DNA from: Stenotrophomonas africana
Lineage (GTDB): Bacteria; Pseudomonadota; Gammaproteobacteria; Xanthomonadales; Xanthomonadaceae
NCBI RefSeq assembly: GCF_013004645.1
Contig: NZ_JABEME010000001.1
Coordinates: forward strand, 796,718 to 860,717
Reading direction: 5' to 3'
DNA: 64,000 nucleotides
The notes beneath the pieces are model-generated. The model was not told the origin of the DNA. It was given only the letters and a program-made list of their open reading frames with translations, and searched no databases. Both the position numbers and the translations under genes were made by a program. This document shows positions 35,772 through 47,136 of the stretch, in pieces. Each line of letters begins with the position of its first letter. Positions within the stretch are counted from its first letter, which is position 1.

Positions 35772-36416
35772 TCAGAGTGCGCGGTGCTTGGCTTCGCCGA
35801 AGAACGGCGTGTGGTGGGCGCAGTCGTTCAGGCGCACCACTTCCAGGCTGTCCAGATCGGCGCCTTCGAGCAGGTTGAGCGTGGTCGGTGCCTGACGGAA
35901 GGTCCACAGGCGGGAAATCGGCAGGCCCAGCACCTTGCACAGGATCACGCGGTTGACCGCATCGTGCGCAACCACCAGCAGAGTGTCGTGCTCGCCGAGG
36001 CCTTCGGTGGCGCGGGCCAGGCCGCGCCAGCTGCGCTCCAGCACCAGGCGCAGCGATTCGCCGCCGGGCATCAGCACCGTATCCGGCTCCTCGCGCCAGG
36101 CCTGCAGCCGCGAAGGATCCTTTTCGTTGATTTCGCTGGCCAGCAGTCCTTCCCATTCGCCGTGGGCGATTTCCTGCAGCTCCGGCTCGGTCAGCAGCAT
36201 GTCGGCGCGGGCGGCGCCGAGCGCCAGCTGCGCGGTGCGCTGCGCGCGCGACAGCGGCGAGGCGACGGCACGGGTGATGTCCACCGAGGCCAGGCGGGCA
36301 CCCAGTGCCTGGGCCTGGGCTTCACCGATCGGCGAAAGCGGAATATCGATCTGGCCCTGGTAGCGGCCTTCGGCGTTCCACGGCGTTTCGCCGTGGCGGG
36401 CAAGCAGGATGCGCAT
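35772..36416 (-). CDS. Histidine phosphatase family protein
   Basis: 214 aa. Phosphohistidine motif LLARHGETPWN with His8 near the N-terminus, then RAQRTAQL and a second catalytic His in VVAHDAVNRV. Phosphoglycerate-mutase-like, most similar in layout to GpmB/CobC-type phosphatases; the substrate is unknown. It lies 41 nt upstream of folC on the same strand and may start the operon. Confidence 0.9.
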   Translation of the reverse strand: MRILLARHGETPWNAEGRYQGQIDIPLSPIGEAQAQALGARLASVDITRAVASPLSRAQRTAQLALGAARADMLLTEPELQEIAHGEWEGLLASEINEKDPSRLQAWREEPDTVLMPGGESLRLVLERSWRGLARATEGLGEHDTLLVVAHDAVNRVILCKVLGLPISRLWTFRQAPTTLNLLEGADLDSLEVVRLNDCAHHTPFFGEAKHRAL

Positions 36417-36526
36417 GCGTGCAAGGGGTCCTGGGGGGAGGAAGTTTCCGCGTTTCGTTCACATCCTGTGAAGTCCGCGGAACAGGGATGATACCTGTTC
36501 GGCGCACCCGGCCGGGCCGGGCATGA

Positions 36527-36556
36527 AAAAACCCCGCGACGTGCGTCGCGGGGTTT
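36527..36556. terminator. Terminator of the S46 peptidase gene
   Basis: 13-bp perfect stem AAAACCCCGCGAC/GTCGCGGGGTTTT with a GTGC loop and T/A runs at both sides; effective for the minus-strand peptidase gene. Confidence 0.85.
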
Positions 36557-36580
36557 TGGAAACTCCGGCTGTCTGGTCGA

Positions 36581-36606
36581 GGTTGCCGGCCAGCGGCCGG
36601 CACTAC
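36581..36606. repeat. SMAG/REP monomer
   Basis: On the minus strand GTAGTGCCGGCCGCTGGCCG followed by GCAACC. It starts 11 nt after the S46 peptidase stop. Confidence 0.8.
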
Positions 36607-36616
36607 CGCAACTGGT

Positions 36617-38779
<2,163 letters not shown>

Positions 38780-38906
38780 GGAGCGGCCCCTGGTAGTGGA
38801 ACCCTCGATTGTAGCCCGCGGCCCTGCCCCGGCCCGAACCCCGGAAGTCATGGGCCTACTTCTTGCTCTGCCATGCGCGCGTCGGCCGCGCACATGGAAT
38901 CGTCCA

Positions 38907-39091
38907 GAGGGGGCGTGGTCACCCTGGCCGGGACCGTTGGCGCCATGGGCCGGGCGCATGCGACTGGCGGGTTGGGCAGGACGCCCAACCCCGGTCTTGC
39001 CGTGTGCGCAGGACAGCGCGCACGAGCAAGGCGCCATCGAGCACCATGGATGGGCTTTTGCGTGTCCCGGCCAGGGTGACCACGCCCCCTC
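38907..39091. other. Structured non-coding element with nested hairpins
   Basis: 28-bp perfect outer inverted repeat (38907-38934, 39064-39091; GAGGGGGCGTGGTCACCCTG at the left). Inside it are a 9-bp hairpin GGGTTGGGC-AGGAC-GCCCAACCC (38969-38991) and a second hairpin 38996-39030 with loop AGGACA. It fills most of the 463-bp gap between the divergent S46 and tdh genes. It is either a structured RNA or a palindromic mobile element; no ORF is credible. Confidence 0.8.
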
Positions 39092-39242
39092 CCTCGGAAT
39101 CAAGGAGGCGCTGCTGTTTGCAGTACGTTCGAAACGCCCGCCGGCGCACGCCTTTCGTTCCGCCAATGCACCCGCAGCGCAACATGGGAAATCCGCGCGG
39201 CACCCTATAATCCGCGCTTTCCCCCTGATGAGTTCCACCCCG

Positions 39243-40280
39243 ATGGCGCAGCAAACGATGAAGGCCCTGGTCAAGCGCGAAGCGGCCAAGGGCATCTGGC
39301 TGGAAGAAGTTCCGGTGCCGACCCCGGGCCCGAACGAGGTCCTGATCAAGCTGGAGAAGACCGCGATCTGCGGTACCGACCTGCACATCTACCTGTGGGA
39401 CGAGTGGAGCCAGCGCACCATCAAGCCGGGCCTGACCATCGGCCATGAATTCGTCGGTCGCGTCGCCGAAATCGGCCCGGGCGTGACCGGCTATGAGATC
39501 GGCCAGCGCGTCTCGGCCGAAGGCCACATCGTCTGCGGCCACTGCCGCAACTGCCGTGGCGGCCGCCCGCACCTGTGCCCGAACACCGTCGGCATCGGCG
39601 TCAACGTCAACGGCGCCTTCGCCGAATACATGGTGATGCCGGCCAGCAACCTGTGGCCGATCCCGGACCAGATCCCGTCGGAGCTGGCTGCGTTCTTCGA
39701 CCCGTACGGCAACGCCGCGCACTGTGCGCTGGAGTTCAACGTGATCGGCGAGGACGTGCTGATCACCGGTGCCGGCCCGATCGGCATCATCGCCGCCGGC
39801 ATCTGCAAGCACATCGGTGCGCGCAACGTGGTGGTCACCGACGTCAACGATTTCCGCCTGAAGCTGGCCGCCGACATGGGCGCCACCCGCGTGGTCAACG
39901 TCGCCAACACCTCGTTGAAGGACGTGATGAAGGAACTGCACATGGAGGGCTTCGACGTGGGCCTGGAAATGAGCGGCAACCCGCGTGCGTTCAACGACAT
40001 GCTCGACTGCATGTACCACGGCGGCAAGATCGCCATGCTCGGCATCATGCCCAAGGGCGCCGGCTGCGACTGGGACAAGATCATCTTCAAGGGCCTGACC
40101 GTGCAGGGCATCTACGGCCGCAAGATGTACGAGACCTGGTACAAGATGACCCAGCTGGTGCTGTCCGGTTTCCCGCTGGGCAAGGTGATGACCCACCAGC
40201 TGCCGATCGACGACTTCCAGAAGGGCTTCGACCTGATGGAAGAAGGCAAGGCCGGCAAGGTCGTGTTGAGCTGGAACTGA
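39243..40280 (+). CDS. tdh: L-threonine 3-dehydrogenase
   Basis: 345 aa from [12 protein letters not shown] (an upstream ATG at 39228 would add 5 residues). NAD-dependent oxidation of threonine to 2-amino-3-oxobutyrate. Catalytic zinc ligand Cys43 in [10 protein letters not shown] and His in IGHEFVG; structural zinc cysteines in [15 protein letters not shown]; Rossmann motif GAGPIGIIA. Its partner kbl lies 1 kb downstream, but a porin gene on the other strand separates them. Confidence 0.96.
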   Translation: MAQQTMKALVKREAAKGIWLEEVPVPTPGPNEVLIKLEKTAICGTDLHIYLWDEWSQRTIKPGLTIGHEFVGRVAEIGPGVTGYEIGQRVSAEGHIVCGHCRNCRGGRPHLCPNTVGIGVNVNGAFAEYMVMPASNLWPIPDQIPSELAAFFDPYGNAAHCALEFNVIGEDVLITGAGPIGIIAAGICKHIGARNVVVTDVNDFRLKLAADMGATRVVNVANTSLKDVMKELHMEGFDVGLEMSGNPRAFNDMLDCMYHGGKIAMLGIMPKGAGCDWDKIIFKGLTVQGIYGRKMYETWYKMTQLVLSGFPLGKVMTHQLPIDDFQKGFDLMEEGKAGKVVLSWN

Positions 40281-40291
40281 TCCGGCCCACG

Positions 40292-40314
40292 GTAGCGCCG
40301 GGCCATGCCCGGCG
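40292..40314. repeat. SMAG/REP monomer
   Basis: GTAGCGCCGGGCCATGCCCG plus GCG, the same arm type as at 26294; 11 nt after the tdh stop. Confidence 0.75.
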
Positions 40315-40337
40315 TCGCCGCACGCCTTGGAATTGAA

Positions 40338-40360
40338 AAAGGCGCCCATGGGGCGCCTTT
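40338..40360. terminator. Bidirectional terminator between tdh and porin gene
   Basis: 10-bp stem AAAGGCGCCC/GGGCGCCTTT with an ATG loop and A/T runs on both sides. Confidence 0.75.
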
Positions 40361-40369
40361 CTCGTAAAG

Positions 40370-40394
40370 CGTGCCAGGCAAGCCTGGCACCTAC
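40370..40394. repeat. SMAG/REP monomer
   Basis: Minus strand GTAGGTGCCAGGCTTGCCTG GCACG, next to a GTAACGCC/GGCGTTAC hairpin (40396-40414) that includes the porin stop codon. Confidence 0.7.
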
Positions 40395-40410
40395 CGTAAC
40401 GCCTGCGGCG

Positions 40411-41106
40411 TTACTTGCCTACGGCGACGCTCAGCATCACCCGGCTGTGGGCCAGCTTGCCGGAGTTGTCGCGGCCGTTGCCGTCGGTGCCGTAGTAGCC
40501 CAGGCCGACGTTGAACAGGCCGAACTGGCGCGCGACGCCGACGTTCCAGTCGGTGTAGTCCTTGGCGATGCCGTCCTCGAAGGTGCTACGACCGACGTTG
40601 GCATTCAGGGTGAAGTCCTTCGGCAGGCCCCAGCTGCCGCCCAGGCCGAAGTACCAGCCATCGGTGCTGCTGTTCCAGACATCGTTGGTGTAGGCCACCG
40701 TCAGCTTGTAGGTGTCATCCAGCGTAGTGGTGGTGATCAGCTCGTTGTAGTTCTGGTGGCTGGACTTGAGGTAGGTGTAACGGTTCAACAGCACGTCGAA
40801 GTTGACGCGCTCGGTCACGTCCACGCCGTAGCCGATCAGGTAGTCGATCTCGGTCTTCGGATCGCCGGCACCGAAGTCGACGCCTGAGCCCCATACGCCG
40901 GCATACAGGCCGACCGGGCTGGTGTAGGTGAAGCCGGCCTGCAGGGTCGGATCCTCATCGGTCTGCGACACACCACGGAACAGGTAATCGGAAACGGCGG
41001 TGACATTCCAGCTGTACGGCGATTCGTTTTCCTGGGCGCTGGCGGCGAACGGGGCGGCCAGGGTCAGGGCAGCGGCAATGGCGAGGCAGGCACGGGCGTG
41101 CTTCAT
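40411..41106 (-). CDS. TorF-family putative porin
   Basis: 231 aa from ATG 41106; the signal peptide ends ASAQ. The mature protein is beta-strand rich, opening [20 protein letters not shown], which is characteristic of the TorF/TIGR02001 family of small outer-membrane porins. Substrate unknown. It interrupts the tdh-kbl pair in opposite orientation. Confidence 0.88.
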   Translation of the reverse strand: MKHARACLAIAAALTLAAPFAASAQENESPYSWNVTAVSDYLFRGVSQTDEDPTLQAGFTYTSPVGLYAGVWGSGVDFGAGDPKTEIDYLIGYGVDVTERVNFDVLLNRYTYLKSSHQNYNELITTTTLDDTYKLTVAYTNDVWNSSTDGWYFGLGGSWGLPKDFTLNANVGRSTFEDGIAKDYTDWNVGVARQFGLFNVGLGYYGTDGNGRDNSGKLAHSRVMLSVAVGK

Positions 41107-41319
41107 GAGCGTCTCCGGTGGGGTCGGTGGCGTGGAAGGCGGGATCTGCAGCGGGGGCGCAGCGACCGGAGCCAGACAGCCCCGGTTCACGAATTTTTAA
41201 CCCGTTTGCTATTGCGATGCAACATGTGCCGGCCATGGCGGTGCCCCGATCAGGCCGGTCGGCAAGCGGTGATGCCCGGTAGAATCAGCGGTTTCCCCGT
41301 TCAGAGCCGTGCCCACGCC

Positions 41320-42528
41320 ATGACCGACGCCTCCTCCGCCCTGACCCGCCACTACGCCGAGGAACTGGACGCCATCCGCGCCCAGGGCCTGTTCAAGTCC
41401 GAGCGGATCATCACCAGCCCGCAGTCGGCCGAGATCACCCTCGAGGACGGCCGCACGGTGCTGAATTTCTGTGCCAACAACTACCTGGGCCTGGCCGACC
41501 ATCCGGACCTGATCCAGGCCGCCAAGGATGCGCTGGATACCCACGGCTTCGGCATGGCCTCGGTACGCTTCATCTGCGGTACCCAGGACCTGCACAAGCA
41601 GCTGGAGAAGCAGATCGCCGACTTCTTCGGCAAGCAGGACACCATCCTGTACGCCGCCTGCTTCGACGCCAACGGCGGCCTGTTCGAACCGCTGCTCGGC
41701 GAGAACGACGCGATCATTTCCGATGCACTGAACCATGCTTCGATCATCGACGGCGTGCGCCTGTGCAAAGCCAAGCGTTTCCGCTACGCCAACTGCGACA
41801 TGGCCGACCTGGAAGCCCAGCTGCAGGCCGCCGATGCCGCCGGCTGCAAGACCAAGCTGATCACCACCGACGGCGTGTTCTCGATGGACGGCTTCATCGC
41901 GCCGCTGGACGAAATCACCGCACTGGCGAAGAAGTACAACGCGCTGGTGCACATCGATGAGTGCCACGCCACCGGCTTCCTGGGTGCCACCGGCCGTGGT
42001 TCGGCCGAAGTGAAGGGTGTGCTGGAGAAGATCGACATCATCACCGGCACCCTGGGCAAAGCCATGGGCGGCGCACTGGGCGGCTTCACCTGCGCCAGCG
42101 CCGAGGTGATCGAACTGCTGCGCCAGCGTTCGCGGCCGTACCTGTTCTCCAACTCGCTGCCGCCGCATGTGGTGGCCGCCGGCATCAAAGCGTTCGAGAT
42201 GCTGGCCGCCGCTGACGACCTGCGCGACACCCTGGTGGAAAACACCCGCTACTTCCGCGAAAAGATGATCGCAGCCGGTTTCGACGTGAAGCCGGGTGTG
42301 CACCCGATCAGCCCGGTGATGCTGTACGACGCACCGCTGGCGCAGAAGTTCGCCGAGCGCCTGCTCGAAGAAGGCATCTACGCGATCGGTTTCTTCTTCC
42401 CGGTGGTGCCCAAGGGCCAGGCCCGCATCCGCACCCAGATCAGCGCCGCGCACAGCCGCGAGCATCTGGACCGCGCGATTGATGCGTTCACCCGCATCGG
42501 TGTCGAGCTGGGCGTGATCAAGGGCTGA
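41320..42528 (+). CDS. kbl: Glycine C-acetyltransferase (2-amino-3-ketobutyrate CoA ligase)
   Basis: 402 aa from [23 protein letters not shown] enzyme of the alpha-oxoamine synthase family; cleaves the Tdh product to glycine and acetyl-CoA. Visible: NNYLGLADH, the PLP region [10 protein letters not shown] and the Schiff-base Lys in [14 protein letters not shown]. Length matches E. coli Kbl. It is normally the first gene of a kbl-tdh operon; here the order is tdh, porin (opposite strand), kbl, so it needs its own promoter. Confidence 0.96.
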   Translation: MTDASSALTRHYAEELDAIRAQGLFKSERIITSPQSAEITLEDGRTVLNFCANNYLGLADHPDLIQAAKDALDTHGFGMASVRFICGTQDLHKQLEKQIADFFGKQDTILYAACFDANGGLFEPLLGENDAIISDALNHASIIDGVRLCKAKRFRYANCDMADLEAQLQAADAAGCKTKLITTDGVFSMDGFIAPLDEITALAKKYNALVHIDECHATGFLGATGRGSAEVKGVLEKIDIITGTLGKAMGGALGGFTCASAEVIELLRQRSRPYLFSNSLPPHVVAAGIKAFEMLAAADDLRDTLVENTRYFREKMIAAGFDVKPGVHPISPVMLYDAPLAQKFAERLLEEGIYAIGFFFPVVPKGQARIRTQISAAHSREHLDRAIDAFTRIGVELGVIKG

Positions 42529-42544
42529 TCCCAACGGACAAAGC

Positions 42545-42605
42545 GTGCCGACCAGGGTCGGCACCTACCGGGCCTGATGGCGTGCCGACCGAAGTCGGCA
42601 CCTGC
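42545..42605. repeat. Two SMAG/REP units in the same orientation
   Basis: GTGCCGACCAGGGTCGGCAC ending CTAC at 42568, then a second, decayed unit (GTGCCGACCGAAGTCGGCAC, end CTGC) to 42605. Confidence 0.7.
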
Positions 42606-42610
42606 CGGCA

Positions 42611-42949
42611 TCACTTCTTTTTCTTCTTGCCCTTCGGCTCGTCCTTGCTGGCCACCACCACCACCGGCTTGGCGGCAGCGTCCTGGCCGTTGCCCTTGGC
42701 AACGCGGATGCCGTTGGCCTTCATCCAGGCATCGAACTCGTCGGCGGTCATCTTCTTGTCGCCGTTGCTCATCAGGAAGCGGTAGCTGCCGCGGCCATCC
42801 AGCTCCGGGGTCTTCACTTCCACCACCGGGGTTTCGGCCGGCGTTTCCGCCTTGGCCACCTTCTTGTGGCCACCACAGGCGGTCAGCAGCACCATCGGCA
42901 GCAGCAGGCCTGCGCAGCGCAGGGTTTGGTTGAGGGTCGGGTGGTACAT
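42611..42949 (-). CDS. Small lipoprotein with FDAWMKA motif
   Basis: 112 aa. Leader MYHPTLNQTLRCAGLLLPMV then LLTAC gives a lipobox with Cys25. The mature part has a segment YRFLMSNGDKKMTADEFDAW followed by MKANGIRVAK, and the protein ends in KKKKK. The same segment, slightly changed, is found in the exported protein at 43861-44376 on the other side of the pseudouridine synthase gene. Role unknown; the lysine tail suggests contact with an anionic surface, but this is inference. Confidence 0.75.
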   Translation of the reverse strand: MYHPTLNQTLRCAGLLLPMVLLTACGGHKKVAKAETPAETPVVEVKTPELDGRGSYRFLMSNGDKKMTADEFDAWMKANGIRVAKGNGQDAAAKPVVVVASKDEPKGKKKKK

Positions 42950-43033
42950 GGCAGGCTCCGTTCGGGAAATTCAGCAACCAGGCGCCCCCTACGCCTGGAA
43001 CGGTGGCCGGCACCCGCCGGCCGCGGGCGATGA

Positions 43034-43840
43034 TCAGCCCGGTGCAGCGGCCCCCAGCCGCTGCTGGTCACTGACCTCCAGCATCCGCCACTGGCCCTTG
43101 CCGAGATCGCCGAGCGCCAGCCCACCGATCGCGACCCGGACCAGGCGCAGCACCTGCAGGTCGAAGGCCGCCAACAGGCGGCGGATATGGCGGTTGCGGC
43201 CCTCGTCGAGGACCACCTCCAGCCATGCGGTCTTGTCGCCACTGCGTAGCACGCGCACGGCCTGGGCAACGAGGAACTCGCCCTCGTCCTCCACGCCGGC
43301 CTGCAGTGCCGCCAGAGTGGTGTCATCGGGCAGGCCATCCACCTGCACGTGGTAGGTCTTGTCCGGGCCGGTCTGGGGGTCGGTCAGGCGCGCAGCCCAC
43401 TGCGGATCGTTGCTGAACAGCAACAGCCCTTCGCTGGCCTTGTCCAGGCGCCCGACCGGCGCGATCCATGGCAGACCGGCACCATCAAAGCAGCGGTAGA
43501 CGGTGTCGCGGCCACGCTCGTCCTGCGCCGTGGTCACCACGCCGCGCGGCTTGTTGAGCATCAGGTACAGGCGCTGCGGCGCGCCCATAGGCTGGCCATC
43601 GACCTCGATCGGCGGCGCCGGCTGGCCAATCGGGAACTCAGGATCACGCACGATGCGGCCGGAGACACGCACGCGCCCTTCGGCGATCCAGCGCGCGGCC
43701 TCGCTGCGCGAGCACACGCCGGCCTTGGACAGCACGCGCGCCAGGCCATGGCGCACGCCACTGGAGACATTCGGAGTCGCACGCCCACGCGATGCGTGGG
43801 AGCGGGCGGCGGGGGCGGCAGGTGGGCGGCGCGTGCGCAA
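43034..43840 (-). CDS. RsuA/RluB/RluE-family rRNA pseudouridine synthase
   Basis: 268 aa. A basic disordered N-terminus (about 1-30), an S4 RNA-binding domain (LARVLSKAGVCSRSEAARWI), then the synthase domain with LNKPRGVV and catalytic Asp in PVGRLDKASEGLLL, plus GRNRHIRRL. It acts on 16S or 23S rRNA. The exact target (RsuA, RluB, RluE or RluF type) is not decided here. It lies between two genes sharing the FDAWMKA motif. Confidence 0.9.
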   Translation of the reverse strand: MRTRRPPAAPAARSHASRGRATPNVSSGVRHGLARVLSKAGVCSRSEAARWIAEGRVRVSGRIVRDPEFPIGQPAPPIEVDGQPMGAPQRLYLMLNKPRGVVTTAQDERGRDTVYRCFDGAGLPWIAPVGRLDKASEGLLLFSNDPQWAARLTDPQTGPDKTYHVQVDGLPDDTTLAALQAGVEDEGEFLVAQAVRVLRSGDKTAWLEVVLDEGRNRHIRRLLAAFDLQVLRLVRVAIGGLALGDLGKGQWRMLEVSDQQRLGAAAPG

Positions 43841-43860
43841 GCCTCTGCTCCCCGCGGCGC

Positions 43861-44376
43861 TTACTTCTTGTCGACCGGCTTGGTCTCAGCCGGTGCTTCG
43901 GCCGGGGCCGGAGTGGCGGCCGGAGCCGGACGCGCCTTGACCACACGCACGCCACGCGCCTTCATCCAGGCGTCGAACTCTTCGGCGGTCATGCGCTTGC
44001 CGTTCTGGCTCATGTCGAAGCGCCAGGGCGTGTTGTCGAATTCGGTCTGCGGCTTGTAGGCCGCCGGGTCGTTCGGCTTCACTGCCGGCGCGCTCGGGAT
44101 GGCCTTGGCGATGTTCTGGCAGCCATCGATGCGCAGGCGCTGCAGCACCTGGTCCAGCGACTGCGACGGATCGTAATTGCCGCTCAGCACGCCGGCCGGC
44201 ATGCCCAGCTGATTGCCACGGATGTACAGCTCGTCGGCCACCGGCGCGATGGTCGTGGCCGGCAACGGCAGCGGCGATGCGCTGGTGTTGACCGAGCAAT
44301 CGACCGCAGCGTGGGCGGCGGGAACCAGGGCCAGCGCCAGAACGGCGGCCGATGCAGAGCGCAGCATGAGGGACAT
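43861..44376 (-). CDS. Exported protein with FDAWMKA motif
   Basis: 171 aa from ATG 44376 (a second ATG at 44367 is possible; neither has a strong ribosome site). The signal peptide ends AAHA before AVDCS. The middle part contains ELYIRGNQLGMPAGVLSG and two Cys; the C-terminal part WRFDMSQNGKRMTAEEFDAW then MKARGVRVVK resembles the lipoprotein at 42611. It ends in Pro/Ala-rich sequence and PVDKK. Function unknown. Confidence 0.7.
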   Translation of the reverse strand: MSLMLRSASAAVLALALVPAAHAAVDCSVNTSASPLPLPATTIAPVADELYIRGNQLGMPAGVLSGNYDPSQSLDQVLQRLRIDGCQNIAKAIPSAPAVKPNDPAAYKPQTEFDNTPWRFDMSQNGKRMTAEEFDAWMKARGVRVVKARPAPAATPAPAEAPAETKPVDKK

Positions 44377-44534
44377 CCACGGAAGGAAGTGACGCGGCGA
44401 GTTTAGCAATGCCGCGTCAGCTTTCAAGCGCCACTTTCAATGAATACGGCAACTCATTGGTTTTGCGGACAAAATCCCGACGAACGGTTGTCCTCACGCA
44501 TGAAATTCGATATTCCCGGCCGCAGAAACAACAA

Positions 44535-44554
44535 GACCCGGCCGAAGCCGGGTC
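44535..44554 (-). terminator. Terminator of ompA-like gene
   Basis: 8-bp stem GACCCGGC/GCCGGGTC with a CGAA loop (TTCG on the minus strand), followed by TTGTTGTTT. Confidence 0.75.
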
Positions 44555-44585
44555 CTGCTGTGTCTTACTGGCAGAGCGTCAGAAC

Positions 44586-45674
44586 TTAGTTCTGGACGTT
44601 CAGCTCGGTACGACGGTTCTTGGCGCGACCTTCCGGGTTGTCCGAACCATCCGGGTTGGTGTTCGGAGCAATCGGACGGCTCTCGCCGTAGCCGATCGGG
44701 CCGACCAGGCGACCGGCGTCAACGCCGTTCTTGGTCAGGTAGTTGTACACGGCAGTCGCACGACGCTCCGACAGCTTCTGGTTGTAAGCGTCGGTACCCT
44801 TCGAGTCGGTGTGACCGGCGACTTCAACGCGCAGATCCGGGTAACGCTTCAGGATCTCGGTGGCTTCGCTCAGGATCGCCACGGCGTCCGGACGCAGGTT
44901 CGACTTGTCGAAGTCGAAGTTGACGCCCTTCAGGTCGATGGAGACCGGCACCGGGCAACCGTCCGGACCGATGGTCTGACCCGGCTGCGAGTTCGGGCAC
45001 TTGTCGTCGCAGTTGTTGACGCCGTCACCGTCGTCATCCAGGTCGGCGCAGCTCGGGGCAACCGGAGCCGGAGCCGGAGCAGCCGCGACCGGAGCCGGGC
45101 CCAGCGGGATCACGACGCCGACCGAAGCCAGCACGTCGCCGAACCAGCTTTCGTCACGTGCAGCAATGCTCTGGTCGTCGAAGTCAGCGCGGTAGGCGAC
45201 TTCGGCACGCACGGCAACGCGCTTCTCGAAGGTGGTCTGCAGACCGACGCCGACCTTGGCGGCAGCGTTGCCGTCCTTACGCTTGCGCGGGCCGGTGGCA
45301 TCGAACGGGTAGGACTCTTCCGACTTCTGGTAGCCCAGGCCACCCAGGATGTACGGATTCCAGCCGCGGCCTTCCTTGATGAAGTGGCGACGCAGGTCCA
45401 GCGAGACGCCGTACTGCGACCAGTTCAGGTCCTTGTTCGAATCGAAGTTCGGGTTCTGATAGTTCAGCTCACCGTCCAGCGACCAGTTCGGGCTGATGAA
45501 CTTACCCAGGCCCAGGGTCACGAACGGAGCGTCATTGGTCAGACGGTCGCTGTCCTGGAAGTTGAAGCCGGCCGAACCGGTCAGGTACCAGCGGTCATCG
45601 AACTCCTGCGCGGAGGCAGCCTGGGCGAAAGCCAGACCACCCAGCAGCGCGGCAGTAAGGATCTTCTTGTTCAT
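44586..45674 (-). CDS. ompA: OmpA/OprF-family outer-membrane protein
   Basis: 362 aa. The signal peptide ends ASA before QEFDDRW. An N-terminal eight-strand beta-barrel (about 23-195), an Ala/Pro linker, an acidic TSP3-like calcium-binding segment DLDDDGDGVNNCDDKCP with paired Cys, and a C-terminal OmpA domain that binds peptidoglycan (NFDFDKSNLRPDAV, VAGHTDSKGTDAYNQKLSER). It links the outer membrane to the cell wall. Monocistronic with its own terminator; probably highly expressed. Confidence 0.95.
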   Translation of the reverse strand: MNKKILTAALLGGLAFAQAASAQEFDDRWYLTGSAGFNFQDSDRLTNDAPFVTLGLGKFISPNWSLDGELNYQNPNFDSNKDLNWSQYGVSLDLRRHFIKEGRGWNPYILGGLGYQKSEESYPFDATGPRKRKDGNAAAKVGVGLQTTFEKRVAVRAEVAYRADFDDQSIAARDESWFGDVLASVGVVIPLGPAPVAAAPAPAPVAPSCADLDDDGDGVNNCDDKCPNSQPGQTIGPDGCPVPVSIDLKGVNFDFDKSNLRPDAVAILSEATEILKRYPDLRVEVAGHTDSKGTDAYNQKLSERRATAVYNYLTKNGVDAGRLVGPIGYGESRPIAPNTNPDGSDNPEGRAKNRRTELNVQN

Positions 45675-45799
45675 TGAGTACAGCTCCTATTTCGGGGGTA
45701 TGAAACCGGTAGAGGCATGGGCCAGCACTACTGCGTCGATGTTCGACAGCCGATTCAGCACGCCACCGCCGCGAACATTATGCTCAGGCGGGTGAAGGT

Positions 45800-45822
45800 C
45801 ATGTTAACAGTCCCGTAACATG
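45800..45822. promoter_or_regulatory. Inverted repeat in the ompA/oxidoreductase divergent region
   Basis: CATGTTA-9 nt-TAACATG, in an AT-richer part of the 357-bp gap 45675-46031. It could be an operator for either gene. The rest of the gap holds no ORF that I can support. Confidence 0.4.
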
Positions 45823-46031
45823 TGAAGTGTTGTGCCCGACCCTCCACCGGTCCGACGTTGAAACCCTATACAGGATGATGAAAATCCGCAAGACCTTCGC
45901 GCTGCAAGGGTTTAACGGTGTTTAGGCGGGAAAAGCGACATATTCCGCAACGGCGTGCTTCAGACAGTTCAGCGCGCTTGCGGAAACGTGAGGAACCTTA
46001 TGATGAGGCCACGAACCCAGCCGGAGCCGAG

Positions 46032-47051
46032 ATGAAAGCTGTCGCCCTGAGTCGTGAATCCGCCCCCGCACTGCGCGATGTCCAGCTGCCCCCACCCCTG
46101 CCTCCACGCGGTCGTGACCTGCTGATCCGCGTCGAAGCAGTCTCGGTCAACCCCGTCGATGGCAAGCAGCGCGCGGCCACTGATCCGGCCTCGCTCGAGG
46201 CGCCCCGCGTGCTCGGTTGGGACGCGTCCGGCGTGGTCGAAGCAATCGGCGAAGAGGCCAGCCTGTTCGCCTCCGGCGACGAGGTCTATTACGCCGGCGA
46301 TGTCACCCGCCCGGGCTGCAATGCGCAGTACCAATGGGTGGATGAACGCCTGGTCGCACGCAAGCCGACCACGCTGGATTTCGCTGAAGCGGCCGCCCTG
46401 CCGCTGACCACGCTCACCGCCTGGGAACTGCTGTTCCAGCGCATGCCGTTGCAGTTGGATGACCGCCGTCATGCCGGCCAGCACCTGTTGGTGATCGGCG
46501 GTGCGGGCGGCGTCGGATCGATGGCGATCCAGCTGGCCCGCCATGCGGGCTTCGAGGTGATCGCCACCGCCTCCCGTGCGTCCTCGGCCGACTGGTGCCG
46601 GCAGATGGGTGCGCAGCATGTGGTGGACCACAACCGACCGCTGCTGGCGCAGTTGCAGGCGCTGGGCATCGATGCGGTACATGTCGCGCTCAATCTGGCC
46701 GACACCGACCACTACTGGGATGAACTGGGCCAGCTGCTGGCGCCGCAGGGCCATGTCGGCCTGATCGTCGAACCGCGCGGTGCGCTGCGCATCGGAGATC
46801 CGTACAAGGCCAAGTGCATCGGTATCCACTGGGAATTCATGTTCGCGCGCGCACGCTTCGCCACCGCCGACCGCATCGAACAGCACCGCATCCTCAGCCG
46901 CGCGGCCAGCATGATCGACGCCGGCCAGCTGCGGGGCACTCTCAGCGAGGTACTGGGCACGATCAATGCGGCCAACCTGGACATCGCGCATCAGCGTCTG
47001 GCCAGCGGGCGCACGCTTGGCAAGCTGGCACTGGCGGGCTGGGACGATTGA
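46032..47051 (+). CDS. Zinc-type alcohol dehydrogenase/quinone oxidoreductase-like protein
   Basis: 339 aa from MKAVALSRESAPALRD; a longer frame to 45918 is not supported. MDR superfamily: SVNPVDGKQR, GWDASGVVEAIG, and Rossmann motif VIGGAGGVGSMAIQLAR. No Cys/His zinc cluster is apparent, so despite the family name it is probably a zinc-free NADPH oxidoreductase. Substrate unknown. Divergent from ompA. Confidence 0.88.
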   Translation: MKAVALSRESAPALRDVQLPPPLPPRGRDLLIRVEAVSVNPVDGKQRAATDPASLEAPRVLGWDASGVVEAIGEEASLFASGDEVYYAGDVTRPGCNAQYQWVDERLVARKPTTLDFAEAAALPLTTLTAWELLFQRMPLQLDDRRHAGQHLLVIGGAGGVGSMAIQLARHAGFEVIATASRASSADWCRQMGAQHVVDHNRPLLAQLQALGIDAVHVALNLADTDHYWDELGQLLAPQGHVGLIVEPRGALRIGDPYKAKCIGIHWEFMFARARFATADRIEQHRILSRAASMIDAGQLRGTLSEVLGTINAANLDIAHQRLASGRTLGKLALAGWDD

Positions 47052-47070
47052 GCCAGGCTGGAACGCCGAC

Positions 47071-47136
47071 GTAGAGCCGAGCCCATGCTCGGCTGCTTTG
47101 CCTGACACCGCCAGCCGGGCATGGGCTCGGCTCTAC
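47071..47136. repeat. SMAG/REP dimer
   Basis: GTAGAGCCGAGCCCATGCTC at the left and, inverted, GGGCATGGGCTCGGCTCTAC at the right; 19 nt after the oxidoreductase stop. Confidence 0.85.
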
